This document shows, in pieces, positions 18,495-26,929 of a stretch of 64,000 nt of DNA. How positions within the stretch are numbered: the first letter of the stretch is position 1; every line of letters starts with the position of its first letter. The notes beneath the pieces were generated by a model. The model was given only the letters and a program-made list of their open reading frames with translations, ran no database searches and had not been told where the DNA came from. Origin of the DNA: Cellvibrio sp. PSBB006. GTDB taxonomy: Bacteria; Pseudomonadota; Gammaproteobacteria; Pseudomonadales; Cellvibrionaceae. The DNA lies in assembly GCF_002162135.1 (NCBI RefSeq), contig NZ_CP021382.1, positions 3,718,001-3,782,000 on the forward strand. Direction: 5' to 3'. The translations under genes and the position numbers were made by a program.

Positions 18495-18976
18495 ATGCAC
18501 TTCCCCCCATTTCTTATGACAGACATACGGTAAGAAACCATCTCCAATTTACGAGTTAGCTCTTCAATACTCATGCCCTCAGTTTTTGTTACTGCCAAAA
18601 AATAATGGCCGCTATTCTTTTCATCCTCTATAAATTCAAGGCCGCTTGGTATATCTGCTTCGGAAAGAATCCAAAATACGTCGATAGGCTTTTTCTTTGC
18701 TCTTTTTGCCTGCATACCAAGTACAAATTTTAGATTCTCCCACGAGGAAGAGAATGACAATCCCATTTGGGAGTCTGGCAAAATCCAGGTTTCATCAGTA
18801 TTAAACTTGTAATCACATATGCGGATACCCATTACTGTACGGTATTTTCCGTCCGCTCTATCTTCATATAATGTTGGATGCTTTCCTCTGATTGCTGGTC
18901 TGGCTCGTAGTTTTTTTATTTCAGAGATGATCTTTTCCAAATCAGTCAGGCATTTATATTGCTTTAACTCCGTCAC
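18491..18976 (-). CDS. Tse2-like ADP-ribosyltransferase-fold toxin (putative)
   Basis: A 161-residue basic protein without signal peptide. The middle and C-terminus follow the Tse2 pattern: a GLS motif (QMGLSFSSSW), then a strand FWILSEADIPSGLEF matching the toxin's W/F-x-I-P-x-G-T-x-I-P-x-x-L element, then HYFLAV and a helix containing MSIEELTRKLE. In Tse2, a Pseudomonas type VI effector, this fold is toxic in the cytoplasm. Similarity is by eye, so moderate. It starts with GTG after AAGGAG (9-base spacer). No type VI or Rhs gene is nearby, so it may be a free toxin-antitoxin module or a stranded effector. AT-rich composition suggests transfer. Confidence 0.5.
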   Translation of the reverse strand: MTELKQYKCLTDLEKIISEIKKLRARPAIRGKHPTLYEDRADGKYRTVMGIRICDYKFNTDETWILPDSQMGLSFSSSWENLKFVLGMQAKRAKKKPIDVFWILSEADIPSGLEFIEDEKNSGHYFLAVTKTEGMSIEELTRKLEMVSYRMSVIRNGGKCI

Positions 18977-19024
18977 TGTTTTTATCTCCTTGTACTGTTG
19001 CCTAAAATCTGACTAGATAAATTA

Positions 19025-20206
19025 TCAATACCAGAACGACCAATACAGTCGGATTACATCTGCATCGAAGTTGTATAAAGGCTCCTGGCCAAACTGCATA
19101 CCCTCCTCACGCGCGAGTACATTGCGGAAATCTTCGTAATCGAACTGGATGCGATCCCAGTACAAATTCACGGTGCTTTTATCAAACCAAGGGACAAATC
19201 CCGCTGGTAATTGGTAGGTAACGCCGAGCCCGAAGGTGGTGGTGGTGAGAGGGCTGAGTTCCTTGTCGCGGCCCATAAAGTTTTGATAATTGGCGTAGGG
19301 AAAGAGGTCACTGTAGAAGTCGGCTTCGGTCTGTTCGTAGGCGCGGTATTTTAATTCGAACAGCCACTCTTTGTAGGGATGGGTGTAACGCACTTCGTAG
19401 TTGCTGGCTTCGATGCCCCAGCTATCGGAGAACTCCCGGTAATCGGCACGAATGGCGGCGCGATAGGGTAAATAATAAATGGCGCGCACGCCGAAAGCAT
19501 CGCTATTGTGGGTATTGGGATATTTTTCTTCTGCTTCGCTGCGTGAACTGCATACGGAATTTACGCCATCACCATCGTTGCAAAAACGCATCACGCGATA
19601 GGGATTTTGAAGGTAGCCTTCATCAACAGCACTTTCCACGCTCAGTGCAGCAATCAGATTTTTAGTAAGAATCTGTGAGACATTAATGCTGTAGCGACGG
19701 CGTTCTGCATCGCGTTCGCCGAATTCCGGTCGATCATTACGGCTGATAATGTCATCACCAAAACTGGTGTTGAGGCTGACGGTGGTCAGGTCGCCAAAGA
19801 ATGTCTGGCTGACACTGAAACTGTAGGTGGTTGAGTCGAAATCATTTTCTTTACTGGTGGAATAGCCCAGGTTAAATGTAGTACGGTCGTGCAGATAGAC
19901 CAGCCCTAAATCTTTTTGCTTGCGTTCTTCGGCGTAGGGGCTCGCGCCGGATTCCACGTCCGCGCCGCGCGCGGCGACCACATCAATGGAGGCGCCGCTG
20001 ATGCTATCTACATAATACTGGCCGGAAATCGACACCGAATTGCCTAGGTTTTTGCGTACCAGAATCGCGGGGCCATCGATCTGCGTGCCGCCGCCTTCGT
20101 AGCTGTGGTACATGATATCGATGCGTTCGTCGGGCAGGACATCGGCACGTGCACTACTGACACATGAAAGCAGTGCAAAGCATAATAAAAGCCGGTAAAT
20201 ACGCAT
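19025..20206 (-). CDS. DUF3570 outer-membrane beta-barrel protein
   Basis: A 393-residue exported protein with a signal peptide ending SARA (about residue 21) and then many amphipathic strands. These alternate with acidic loops, ending in the aromatic RLYWSFWY typical of BAM-inserted barrels. The composition (VSISGQYYVDSISGASIDVV near the start, TTTFGLGVTYQLP near the end) matches DUF3570, a family nearly always encoded beside DUF4266 and a thioredoxin. It begins 4 bases after the DUF4266 stop and is the last gene of the leftward unit. Function unknown; a pore or scaffold for the surface redox proteins encoded upstream is a reasonable guess. Confidence 0.87.
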   Translation of the reverse strand: MRIYRLLLCFALLSCVSSARADVLPDERIDIMYHSYEGGGTQIDGPAILVRKNLGNSVSISGQYYVDSISGASIDVVAARGADVESGASPYAEERKQKDLGLVYLHDRTTFNLGYSTSKENDFDSTTYSFSVSQTFFGDLTTVSLNTSFGDDIISRNDRPEFGERDAERRRYSINVSQILTKNLIAALSVESAVDEGYLQNPYRVMRFCNDGDGVNSVCSSRSEAEEKYPNTHNSDAFGVRAIYYLPYRAAIRADYREFSDSWGIEASNYEVRYTHPYKEWLFELKYRAYEQTEADFYSDLFPYANYQNFMGRDKELSPLTTTTFGLGVTYQLPAGFVPWFDKSTVNLYWDRIQFDYEDFRNVLAREEGMQFGQEPLYNFDADVIRLYWSFWY

Positions 20207-20210
20207 GCTG

Positions 20211-20450
20211 TTAATTACAGCCACAGCCGCCTCCCGCACCACCATCGCCACCCCGTGCTGCTTCCCGTGCATCGTATACGTGATGCAAATAACCGCTGGA
20301 AACCGGATCGCGATCAAAACTCATCAGCGGATCAGCAATGTTTTGCCGCTCATAAGGTTTGACCCAGGGTTCAATGCGCCCGCAGGCGCACAAGCTGAAT
20401 ACGCCGATCAACAAAAGGGCACGAATGGCTTTAGGTGCTGTGGGAGTCAT
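20211..20450 (-). CDS. DUF4266 mini-lipoprotein with Gly-rich CGC tail
   Basis: A 79-residue lipoprotein: signal peptide with lipobox CACG (Cys at about residue 23), conserved WVKPYERQNIADPLM followed by HHVYDAREAARGG, and a C-terminal tail of glycines ending GGGCGCN. The tail, with two cysteines at positions -4 and -2 from the end, is a hallmark of DUF4266. It could bind metal, form a disulfide or carry a modification; none is established. Its ATG overlaps the TlpA stop (ATGA, 20450-20447), so it is translated together with the thioredoxin, which may act on these cysteines. Confidence 0.88.
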   Translation of the reverse strand: MTPTAPKAIRALLLIGVFSLCACGRIEPWVKPYERQNIADPLMSFDRDPVSSGYLHHVYDAREAARGGDGGAGGGCGCN

Positions 20451-20929
20451 TCGCGGATCAGCTCCCGAATCTGGTCGCGGTATTTATTTTCGTCGCCGGC
20501 TTTGTAACCGCGATTCACGAAACGCACTTCGCCTTTTTTATCGATTACCACGGTAGTGGGCATAGCGTCCACTTTGTAGAGCTTGCTCACTTTACTGTCG
20601 GGGTCGTAAAGCACTGGCAGGCTCACACCCAGATCTTCAATCAATTTTTTGGCGGCAGCGGTGTCCTGCTCAACGTTCACGCCATAGAGTTCAAAACCGG
20701 CTTTGTTGTAGCGTTTGTACATGTCATCCAGCAAGGGCATTTCGGTACGGCAGGGACCGCACCAGGACGCCCAGAAATTCAGCATCACCACCTTGCCGCG
20801 CTGTTCGGCCAGGCGCACGTTCTCGCCGCTTTCGCTTTTTAGCGTGAAGTCCGGGGCGGGGGCGGCGTGGGTGAATGTGGCAAAAGCCAGCAGAAAAATA
20901 ACACTTAAACCGGGCAGAGATAACTTCAT
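20447..20929 (-). CDS. TlpA-family periplasmic thioredoxin
   Basis: A 160-residue protein with a cleavable signal peptide (1-22) and a TlpA/ResA-like thioredoxin domain: PDFTLKSESGENV, MLNFWASWCGPCRTEMP (active site WCGPC), and the cis-proline AMPTTVVID. Such proteins reduce disulfides outside the cytoplasm, for example in cytochrome c maturation. Here it is embedded in a run of exported heme- and cysteine-bearing proteins and translationally coupled to DUF4266. That suggests it keeps the CxC tail or the CxxCH cysteines of neighbours reduced before cofactor attachment (inference). No membrane anchor beyond the signal peptide. Confidence 0.93.
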   Translation of the reverse strand: MKLSLPGLSVIFLLAFATFTHAAPAPDFTLKSESGENVRLAEQRGKVVMLNFWASWCGPCRTEMPLLDDMYKRYNKAGFELYGVNVEQDTAAAKKLIEDLGVSLPVLYDPDSKVSKLYKVDAMPTTVVIDKKGEVRFVNRGYKAGDENKYRDQIRELIRE

Positions 20930-20947
20930 AAAACGACTCCTGCGAAT

Positions 20948-21622
20948 TTAGAAAAAGAGTGACAGGCCGATGCGGCCTTCGAGGTTATGGGTTTCCTTGC
21001 TCTCGCCGAACAACTCATGGGTGAACACATGGTCGCGCATGCTCAAATCGAAGGATACCCAGTCGGTGGCGAAGAAACGCAGACCGGCTCCAAAGTTATA
21101 GGTGAAATAATCCTTGGACGCGAACTGCGTATTGCCGGCACCGGCGATTAAGTAAATGCGCGTGTTAAAGGCCCATTTATCACTGATCTGGATCTGGCCG
21201 GGAAACAGGTTGTAACCCAGCGACAGGTTGTAATAGGTGAGATCGCGCTCTTCATCGGTGAGCAGCTCCACACCGCCGCTGAGCAATTCATAACTGGTTT
21301 TTTGCAAACGACTCATGCCGTAAGTTGCCTCGGCAAAAAAATCTTCGGTGATGTGGTAGGCCATGGTGACCCCGACCACGTCATTGGTACCGAAGTCTTC
21401 AATGCCCAGCAAACCGTAGAATGCTCCGAACTCAAAATTCTCACTGTCGATCATTTCTTCCTTGATGGTGCGACGCTCGATATCCGGCGAGATAATCTGG
21501 CCCAGTTCGTCCTCATCATCAGCGCCCTGCGCCAGGCTCAAAGGTGCACCGGCCCACAAGAGGCATCCCACGCACAGTGCTGCTGTACGTATCAGAAAAA
21601 GATGTTGAAACCGACTTTCCAT
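20948..21622 (-). CDS. Outer-membrane beta-barrel protein
   Basis: A 224-residue exported barrel. Signal peptide (about 1-32), a charged linker (DIERRTIKEEMIDSENFEFG), then about eight amphipathic strands with alternating aromatics, ending RIGLSLFF with the terminal Phe used for BAM recognition. It resembles the small OMP domain often annotated as 'outer membrane beta-barrel domain' (TIGR04565-like). The start overlaps the end of the upstream SH3/barrel gene by 31 bases; no later in-frame ATG leaves the signal peptide intact. 18 bases separate it from the TlpA gene. Confidence 0.82.
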   Translation of the reverse strand: MESRFQHLFLIRTAALCVGCLLWAGAPLSLAQGADDEDELGQIISPDIERRTIKEEMIDSENFEFGAFYGLLGIEDFGTNDVVGVTMAYHITEDFFAEATYGMSRLQKTSYELLSGGVELLTDEERDLTYYNLSLGYNLFPGQIQISDKWAFNTRIYLIAGAGNTQFASKDYFTYNFGAGLRFFATDWVSFDLSMRDHVFTHELFGESKETHNLEGRIGLSLFF

Positions 21623-22392
21623 TCATTGACCTCTTCATTGTCGTTGCGGCTGGTCAGGATCATGTGGTTGGTGTATTCAACGCGCATGAAAAAGCGGCCG
21701 GTCAAGTGGATATAACTACCGAGGCTGGCCTGGATCAGCGTGTCTTTGCGATCCTCCGGCTCTACCAGGGTGGCGCTCGGCAGGGTTTTGATTTCGCCGG
21801 TGCCGAGGCTGAAAAAGGGTGAGATTCGCCATTCGGGAAAGGGCTGATGCAAGAGTGCGACGGCGAGAATCTGGCTGTCGGAAAACTGCCCCGTGTTTTG
21901 CGCCACCCGCAGTTCGGCGGTGAGATTCTCGGTAAAGCGATAGCCCAGTGTGCCTGTCAATGAATCCGCCCCGTCAAAATCCCCCAGAGCCACACCCAGC
22001 TCAAAGCGGTCGGTGAGGTAATCTTCTTGTTTTGAATCGGCGAATTCGGGTGGTTGGCCATCGGGGCCGAGTGTGAACTGCAAGTCGCTGCGGCGCACCC
22101 AGCCGGTCTTGCCGCGATAGGTTTTGATCTTGATCCAGTCCGTGCGGCTTTTCAGTAACGTAATGGTTTCACCGCGCTCCACAACATGGAACACCGGATA
22201 ACCCCGACCGGGACCGTTGTGCACATTGATGAAGGCATCGTTAACGGTAACTTGCGGATCATCGTCAGCCCAGGTGCCGGGGCTCAGGCACAATCCGACA
22301 CACAGAAACAACAAACCGCCGATGCCTTTGAGGCGGCGGCGGTGTAACGCGGAGCAGAAGTCCCAAAGGGATAGCGATACAGCGTTTATCAT
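21592..22392 (-). CDS. SH3b-domain outer-membrane beta-barrel protein
   Basis: A 266-residue exported protein: signal peptide ending TWA (about residue 42), a bacterial SH3 domain (INVHNGPGRGYPVFHVVERGETI ... GKTGWVRRSDL, about 50-110), then a small beta-barrel (about 135-266) ending EWKVGFNIFF. The SH3b part probably binds peptidoglycan or a partner in the periplasm while the barrel sits in the outer membrane. ATG 22392 lies 4 bases after the stop of the heme lipoprotein gene; an in-frame TTG at 22425 would overlap it. The barrel resembles that of the next gene, suggesting an ancient duplication. Confidence 0.82.
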   Translation of the reverse strand: MINAVSLSLWDFCSALHRRRLKGIGGLLFLCVGLCLSPGTWADDDPQVTVNDAFINVHNGPGRGYPVFHVVERGETITLLKSRTDWIKIKTYRGKTGWVRRSDLQFTLGPDGQPPEFADSKQEDYLTDRFELGVALGDFDGADSLTGTLGYRFTENLTAELRVAQNTGQFSDSQILAVALLHQPFPEWRISPFFSLGTGEIKTLPSATLVEPEDRKDTLIQASLGSYIHLTGRFFMRVEYTNHMILTSRNDNEEVNEWKVGFNIFF

Positions 22393-22396
22393 CGTT

Positions 22397-25159
22397 TTAT
22401 TCTTGAATTGGGTCTGCCGAGTCAAATGGGTTTTGGTAATAGCGGGCGCCGAGATCGATCCACTCCCGTAGCAGTTTTAACTCACTATTGTTCAAAAAGC
22501 CAGAATGGCTGCCATTCTCTCTGAAGCGATCAAAGAAACGCCCGCTGCCACGCGAGTTGCCGCGCGCGATGCTGGCCGGGGTTTCAAAGTATTCCGGGTC
22601 GGGAATCGGGTTGCCCTCTTCGTCTACCAACGGTAGGCCTTCGGCATCCAGCAAAAATTCCGGCACGGTGACGACGTTACCCACCTCGTCCACTTCCCGG
22701 CCTGGGCGTGCATTCAATAACTCGAAATAGGAGACCATCTCGGTATTCTGGCGTGGTGCGCGCGTCAGGTTGAGTTGAATGGCGCCAGTCAGATTCTCGT
22801 TGGTGACATCGGCAATGGTTGTGCTGCCAGCGTGACAACCGATGCAGTTAAAGGGACGGAGGTTGCCCAGCTCATCAACAACGTTAGCTGATGTGCGCTC
22901 GCGCTCCCACAAATGCTGGATATGGTTTTCGTAATTGATCACGATGCGGCAGGTGCTGTTCCAGTTGTCCATGCAACCTTTGTTCTTGAGCGGTGCCTTG
23001 AGCGTGGATTGCTCCGAGTCGCCGGGCACCAGATCCAGGTAACGGTAGGCAAAAGCATCGTCGCGCGGGCGGCCGGGTGCCAGTGCGGGATCGGTCCACT
23101 CATCGACAAAGAGGAGATCCACGGTGGGCTCACGCAATTCGCCGGCGACATAGACATCCGGGTCGCCGACCTGCGGCCCAGGCGCTGCGAAATAGGTGCG
23201 CGCTGCAAACTCGGCCATGGTTTCGCCGGGCTGCGGTGTTTCCGGTGTACCGAACTGATCAAAGCGCTGTGTGCCCGGAAACGCCACACCGCCAGCGGCG
23301 CCGGGGTTGATGGAGTCCGGCACGATATCCGCGCGGCTCACCGGTTGAGTGGCGCTGGTGTTGAGGCAGCCATTGCATTCGCGGCGCTCGCCGGGGCGCA
23401 ACTGCATCCAGTAGGTGGCGTTGTTGCTGATGCGCCGACCTTCGCCATCAAGCACTTCAATGGTAAAGGCGATATCCGCAGGCACCTGCACCAGCACCGA
23501 GCCGTCCGGCTCTACCGGGGTATAACCGATGATCTCGCGCAGGCCGGTATTCTGATTGAAGCGATTGCCGTACACCGTGTCTTCCTGTTCATCAAGCACG
23601 TCGTCATCGGCTATGGACACGGCCTTGACGATGCGCAGAAAGCGTGCCGGCCTGTCAGCGGCAGCCGTTTGTGCGGGGTTGGCCAGTGTGCCGAGGTTCA
23701 GGGTGTCGGGGTTAACATCAGCGAGATTACCGTCGTACACGCTGGGAATATGCAGGGTGCCCAGATCGGAGTTTGTTGTGGTGGGCGCGATATAGGTTTG
23801 TGCCGCGCGCGGTTCCAGGATAACCGCCTCGGTGAACATCCGCCCTTCTTCGCCGAGCACCACCGGTTGCTGGGTGTCGTCAGCCATGTTGTAAATCCAG
23901 ATGCCGAACAACGGCGGTGCGATTTCAGTTTCTTCATTTTCCCACCACTCGTCGGTGCAGGGCACCAGCCGCCCGGTGTCGATCACTTGCATCCGGCATT
24001 GGCTCCAGCTCACCAGCAGGCGATTGGTGCCGTCGAACAGCGGGTGTAGAGAGCTGAACACGCCATTACGTGAGCGCTCGTCATCGGTAATGATGTCCAG
24101 ATGGTAAATCCGCTCTTGCGCTTCGCCGCCGCTGCCGTTGATGGGCACTTCGTTTTCAACAAAATTCTCCGTATCAATCACCACCATGTCACCGCCGAGG
24201 AATTCGCTGCGACGCTTAAAGATGGCGGCTATACGACGGTCGGACATCTCCTGCGGGCGGAACAAGGTCAGGGATTCATCGCGGGGGGTGGTGTTGAGGC
24301 TGTTAAAGCCATAGTGATATTGCAGATCGGTACCGTCCGGGTTGACGGTATAAAGGCTCAGGTTATTGCGCCCGGCCTGGTCCCAGCGGACAAACAGGAT
24401 GCGCCCGTTATCCAGCACTGTGGGTTGCAGGTCGTGGCTCTGGTTGTAGGTGATCTGCTGAATGTTGGTGCCATCATTATCCATCACATGCAGGACAAAG
24501 GCGGGCCCATCGTTACCTTCTTCCTGGGCGGTGTACTGGGGCTTGTTGTCATCCAGCAACATGCCACGACTGCGGGTCTGGCGGGTGGAACTGAACACGA
24601 TGCGGTCGTCCGGCAGGTAGCGTGGGCTGACGTCATGACCGGCTTCGGCAATGATGTTGGAGGTAATGACCCGGCGCAGCACTTTATCCACGAGATGGTA
24701 TTCCCAGATATCCCACTTGGGCTGTTCGTCATCATCGGCGTTGGGAATCTCCGGCGCGCGCAGAGCGAACAATAAACGGTCGCCGTCGGGGTGGATGCTC
24801 AGGTCTTTTGCATCGTAATTGGGTGCTTCGGGATCGAACTCATCGGTGGCGATAAAGGCCTCGTGGGTGATGTTTTCTGCGGCGGCCAGCGCCGTAGCAC
24901 GAGGTTTTACAAAAATTTCAGCGCCGGGGTTAAAGGCGGCCGGGTCGAGAATATCCAGTGGCAGCAAGGTTTCCGGATCGTCTTCATCGGTCGGCAAGGG
25001 GCGATCAATAAACGCAACCGGCAAATCGAGCGTGACCGGGTCCGGACTTTGGCCGCCGCCCTCACTGCCGCCACCTCCGCCGCCACAGGCGGTGACCAAC
25101 AAGCAGACAAGCCACAGAGGCGAGCTGTGTATGAGCGATGAACGGAGATGGTGGATCAT
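22397..25159 (-). CDS. Heme-binding beta-propeller lipoprotein with HzsA-like middle segment
   Basis: A 920-residue lipoprotein (lipobox LVTAC followed by a glycine run). Residues about 90-440 hold PD40/TolB-like propeller blades (LSIHPDGDRLLFA, RYLPDDRIVFSSTRQT). A middle segment near 560-610 (EPDGSVLVQVPADIAF ... LRPGERRECNGC) matches the segment named after the hydrazine synthase alpha subunit in many non-anammox proteins. There the usual CxxCH is CNGCL (595-599), lacking the heme-ligand His. A true heme motif CIGCH stands at 772-776, and the C-terminus has the cytochrome-like LREWIDLGARYY. It is the first gene of the leftward unit. Substrate unknown; hydrazine chemistry is not implied. 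Confidence 0.85.
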   Translation of the reverse strand: MIHHLRSSLIHSSPLWLVCLLVTACGGGGGGSEGGGQSPDPVTLDLPVAFIDRPLPTDEDDPETLLPLDILDPAAFNPGAEIFVKPRATALAAAENITHEAFIATDEFDPEAPNYDAKDLSIHPDGDRLLFALRAPEIPNADDDEQPKWDIWEYHLVDKVLRRVITSNIIAEAGHDVSPRYLPDDRIVFSSTRQTRSRGMLLDDNKPQYTAQEEGNDGPAFVLHVMDNDGTNIQQITYNQSHDLQPTVLDNGRILFVRWDQAGRNNLSLYTVNPDGTDLQYHYGFNSLNTTPRDESLTLFRPQEMSDRRIAAIFKRRSEFLGGDMVVIDTENFVENEVPINGSGGEAQERIYHLDIITDDERSRNGVFSSLHPLFDGTNRLLVSWSQCRMQVIDTGRLVPCTDEWWENEETEIAPPLFGIWIYNMADDTQQPVVLGEEGRMFTEAVILEPRAAQTYIAPTTTNSDLGTLHIPSVYDGNLADVNPDTLNLGTLANPAQTAAADRPARFLRIVKAVSIADDDVLDEQEDTVYGNRFNQNTGLREIIGYTPVEPDGSVLVQVPADIAFTIEVLDGEGRRISNNATYWMQLRPGERRECNGCLNTSATQPVSRADIVPDSINPGAAGGVAFPGTQRFDQFGTPETPQPGETMAEFAARTYFAAPGPQVGDPDVYVAGELREPTVDLLFVDEWTDPALAPGRPRDDAFAYRYLDLVPGDSEQSTLKAPLKNKGCMDNWNSTCRIVINYENHIQHLWERERTSANVVDELGNLRPFNCIGCHAGSTTIADVTNENLTGAIQLNLTRAPRQNTEMVSYFELLNARPGREVDEVGNVVTVPEFLLDAEGLPLVDEEGNPIPDPEYFETPASIARGNSRGSGRFFDRFRENGSHSGFLNNSELKLLREWIDLGARYYQNPFDSADPIQE

Positions 25160-25601
25160 GGCGTTTTGCCCTGCACAAGAAACGGGTTGGGGATGATAGC
25201 TCAATCATGGCAGTCAATTGCCGCAAGTCGTTATTGCCGGCCGATGTCCGGTGGACGCTGGCGCCTGAATGGGATATCGCCGCACGGGAGCCACATTCTC
25301 AGTTAAGCCTTGGCGCCAATCTCTCGATCTGGTCACGCTTTCGCATCCATTGCCAAATACCTGCGAACAGGCTTCTAACAAGCTGGCTTCTAAAAATAGC
25401 TGAATTCTATGCATCTGGCTGTTTCGTCGATGGCGGAGCAGCGCTGAGGGTGGCGCGTATTAACGAATCTGTGAACCGGTCGACAATGTGGATGCAAGCG
25501 AGCCACAGGTTTATACCGTTCGGCGACATATAATCAGTGGCGAACAATTAGCCTGCTAGACTGATTTTTCAGTCGAGGCAGAACAAAAATCTGGAGCAGC
25601 C
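25160..25601. other. Divergent regulatory region between the two heme-protein units
   Basis: 442 bases without a credible gene; one open frame through it on the plus strand has no signal, no ribosome site and no recognisable composition. Divergent promoters for the units starting at 25159 (left) and 25602 (right) must lie here. I see no clear -35/-10 pair or operator repeat. Confidence 0.45.
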
Positions 25602-26855
25602 GTGACCACACAAGCCTTTTTTTCATCTGGCAGACCTGCCGGATGGCGTCCTTCTGTGCATCGCCGAATGATGTCCGGTGCCCTATTGCTCGTTTCCCTA
25701 CTCGCGTCCATCGCTATGGCCGGTCCTCGGGAACAGGCGTTGCAAATTCACAACCGCATTGCCGGGGTGCCACCCTCAGAGGCCGTACTCTTGCAGATGG
25801 CCAACCTTATCAACACCAATGACGTGGCCGGTGCCGTCGAAGTGGCGATGGATAACGAAGCCTTCTACAGCGTTACCCTCAAGAATATGGCCACGCCCTG
25901 GACCAATCGCGAACAAACCGTCTTCGCCCCATTGAATGATTACACCGCCACCTTTATCGGCCTGGTGCGCGATGAAGATGACTTCCGCAAGATTCTCTAT
26001 GACGACGTCCTCTATACCAGCAACGCAGGTGGCTTGCCCGCCTACGCCAATAACAACAATAACCACTACGAAGCGCTGGAAACGGCGGGCCACAGTTTAA
26101 AGAACACCTTAATTCGCCGTACCCAATCTTCGGTTAACGGTTTGCCAGCCAACGCCACTTCCGGGGTACTGACTACCCGCGCAGCGGCCAAGGCCTTCTT
26201 TATTGCCGGCACCAACCGCGCCATGTTTCGTTTCACCCTGATGAACCATCTCTGTCGCGACCTGGAGCAAGTGCATGACACCTCACTGGTGCCGGACCGT
26301 ATTCGCCAGGATGTCAGCCGCAGTCCCGGCGGTGATAGCCGGGTCTTCCTGAACAGTTGCATCGGCTGCCACAACGGCATGGACCCTATGGCCCAGGCCT
26401 TTGCTTATTACGACTATGAATTCGATATCGATGCCGACCCGGAAGGCCTCAACGGCAGTATTCACTACAACACCGAAGCGGATATCGACCCGGATACCAA
26501 TAGCCGGGTAGAAAAGAAATACCGCATTAACTCCTCGACTTTCCGCTATGGCTTTGTCACGCCGGATGACCAGTGGCAGAACTATTGGCGTAAAGGCCAG
26601 AACGCTGCACTGGGTTGGGATGCCAGCCTGTCCGGTGCCGGTAATGGCGCGAAAACCATGGGCATGGAGCTGGCTCACAGCCGGGCATTTGCCCATTGCC
26701 AGGTAGAAAAAGTATTTCGCAATGTCTGTCTGCGCCGTCCTGCCGATACTGCGGATCGCGCGGAGCTTGACGCTATTACTGATAGCTTTGCCAGCAGCAA
26801 CTACAACCTGAAACAGGTATTTATTGAAACTGCTGATTATTGCAAAGGGCCCTGA
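25602..26855 (+). CDS. Exported mono-heme DUF1588/DUF1592-like protein
   Basis: A 417-residue exported protein starting with GTG after GGAGC; signal peptide about 1-40 ending SIAMA. The body resembles a shortened planctomycete-type DUF1592-DUF1588 protein. An early segment TIGLVRDEDDFRKILYDDVLYT precedes a segment with SGVLTTRAAAKAFFIAGTNRA, a single heme motif CIGCH (253-257) followed by NGMDPMAQAFAYYDYEFD, and a C-terminal VFRNVCLRRP. The CHxGxDP pattern after the heme is typical of that group. It is first gene of the rightward unit and lies 74 bases before the LamG lipoprotein. Function unknown; electron transfer or polymer attack at the surface is possible. Confidence 0.78.
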   Translation: MTTQAFFSSGRPAGWRPSVHRRMMSGALLLVSLLASIAMAGPREQALQIHNRIAGVPPSEAVLLQMANLINTNDVAGAVEVAMDNEAFYSVTLKNMATPWTNREQTVFAPLNDYTATFIGLVRDEDDFRKILYDDVLYTSNAGGLPAYANNNNNHYEALETAGHSLKNTLIRRTQSSVNGLPANATSGVLTTRAAAKAFFIAGTNRAMFRFTLMNHLCRDLEQVHDTSLVPDRIRQDVSRSPGGDSRVFLNSCIGCHNGMDPMAQAFAYYDYEFDIDADPEGLNGSIHYNTEADIDPDTNSRVEKKYRINSSTFRYGFVTPDDQWQNYWRKGQNAALGWDASLSGAGNGAKTMGMELAHSRAFAHCQVEKVFRNVCLRRPADTADRAELDAITDSFASSNYNLKQVFIETADYCKGP

Positions 26856-26929
26856 TCCAGAGCCACCAGACGTGGGAATGCCGGTGCTGTAAGCAACCGG
26901 CCCAAGATTAAAAACATCAGGTAATTACC

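Noticed and set aside
22913..24049. Long open frame on the plus strand inside the heme lipoprotein gene
   Set aside because: Shadow of the PD40 gene in high-GC sequence; the minus-strand product has lipobox, propeller blades and a heme motif.
25138..25533. Possible small gene in the divergent region
   Set aside because: No ribosome site, starts inside the signal peptide region of the opposite gene, protein has no membrane, signal or family pattern.
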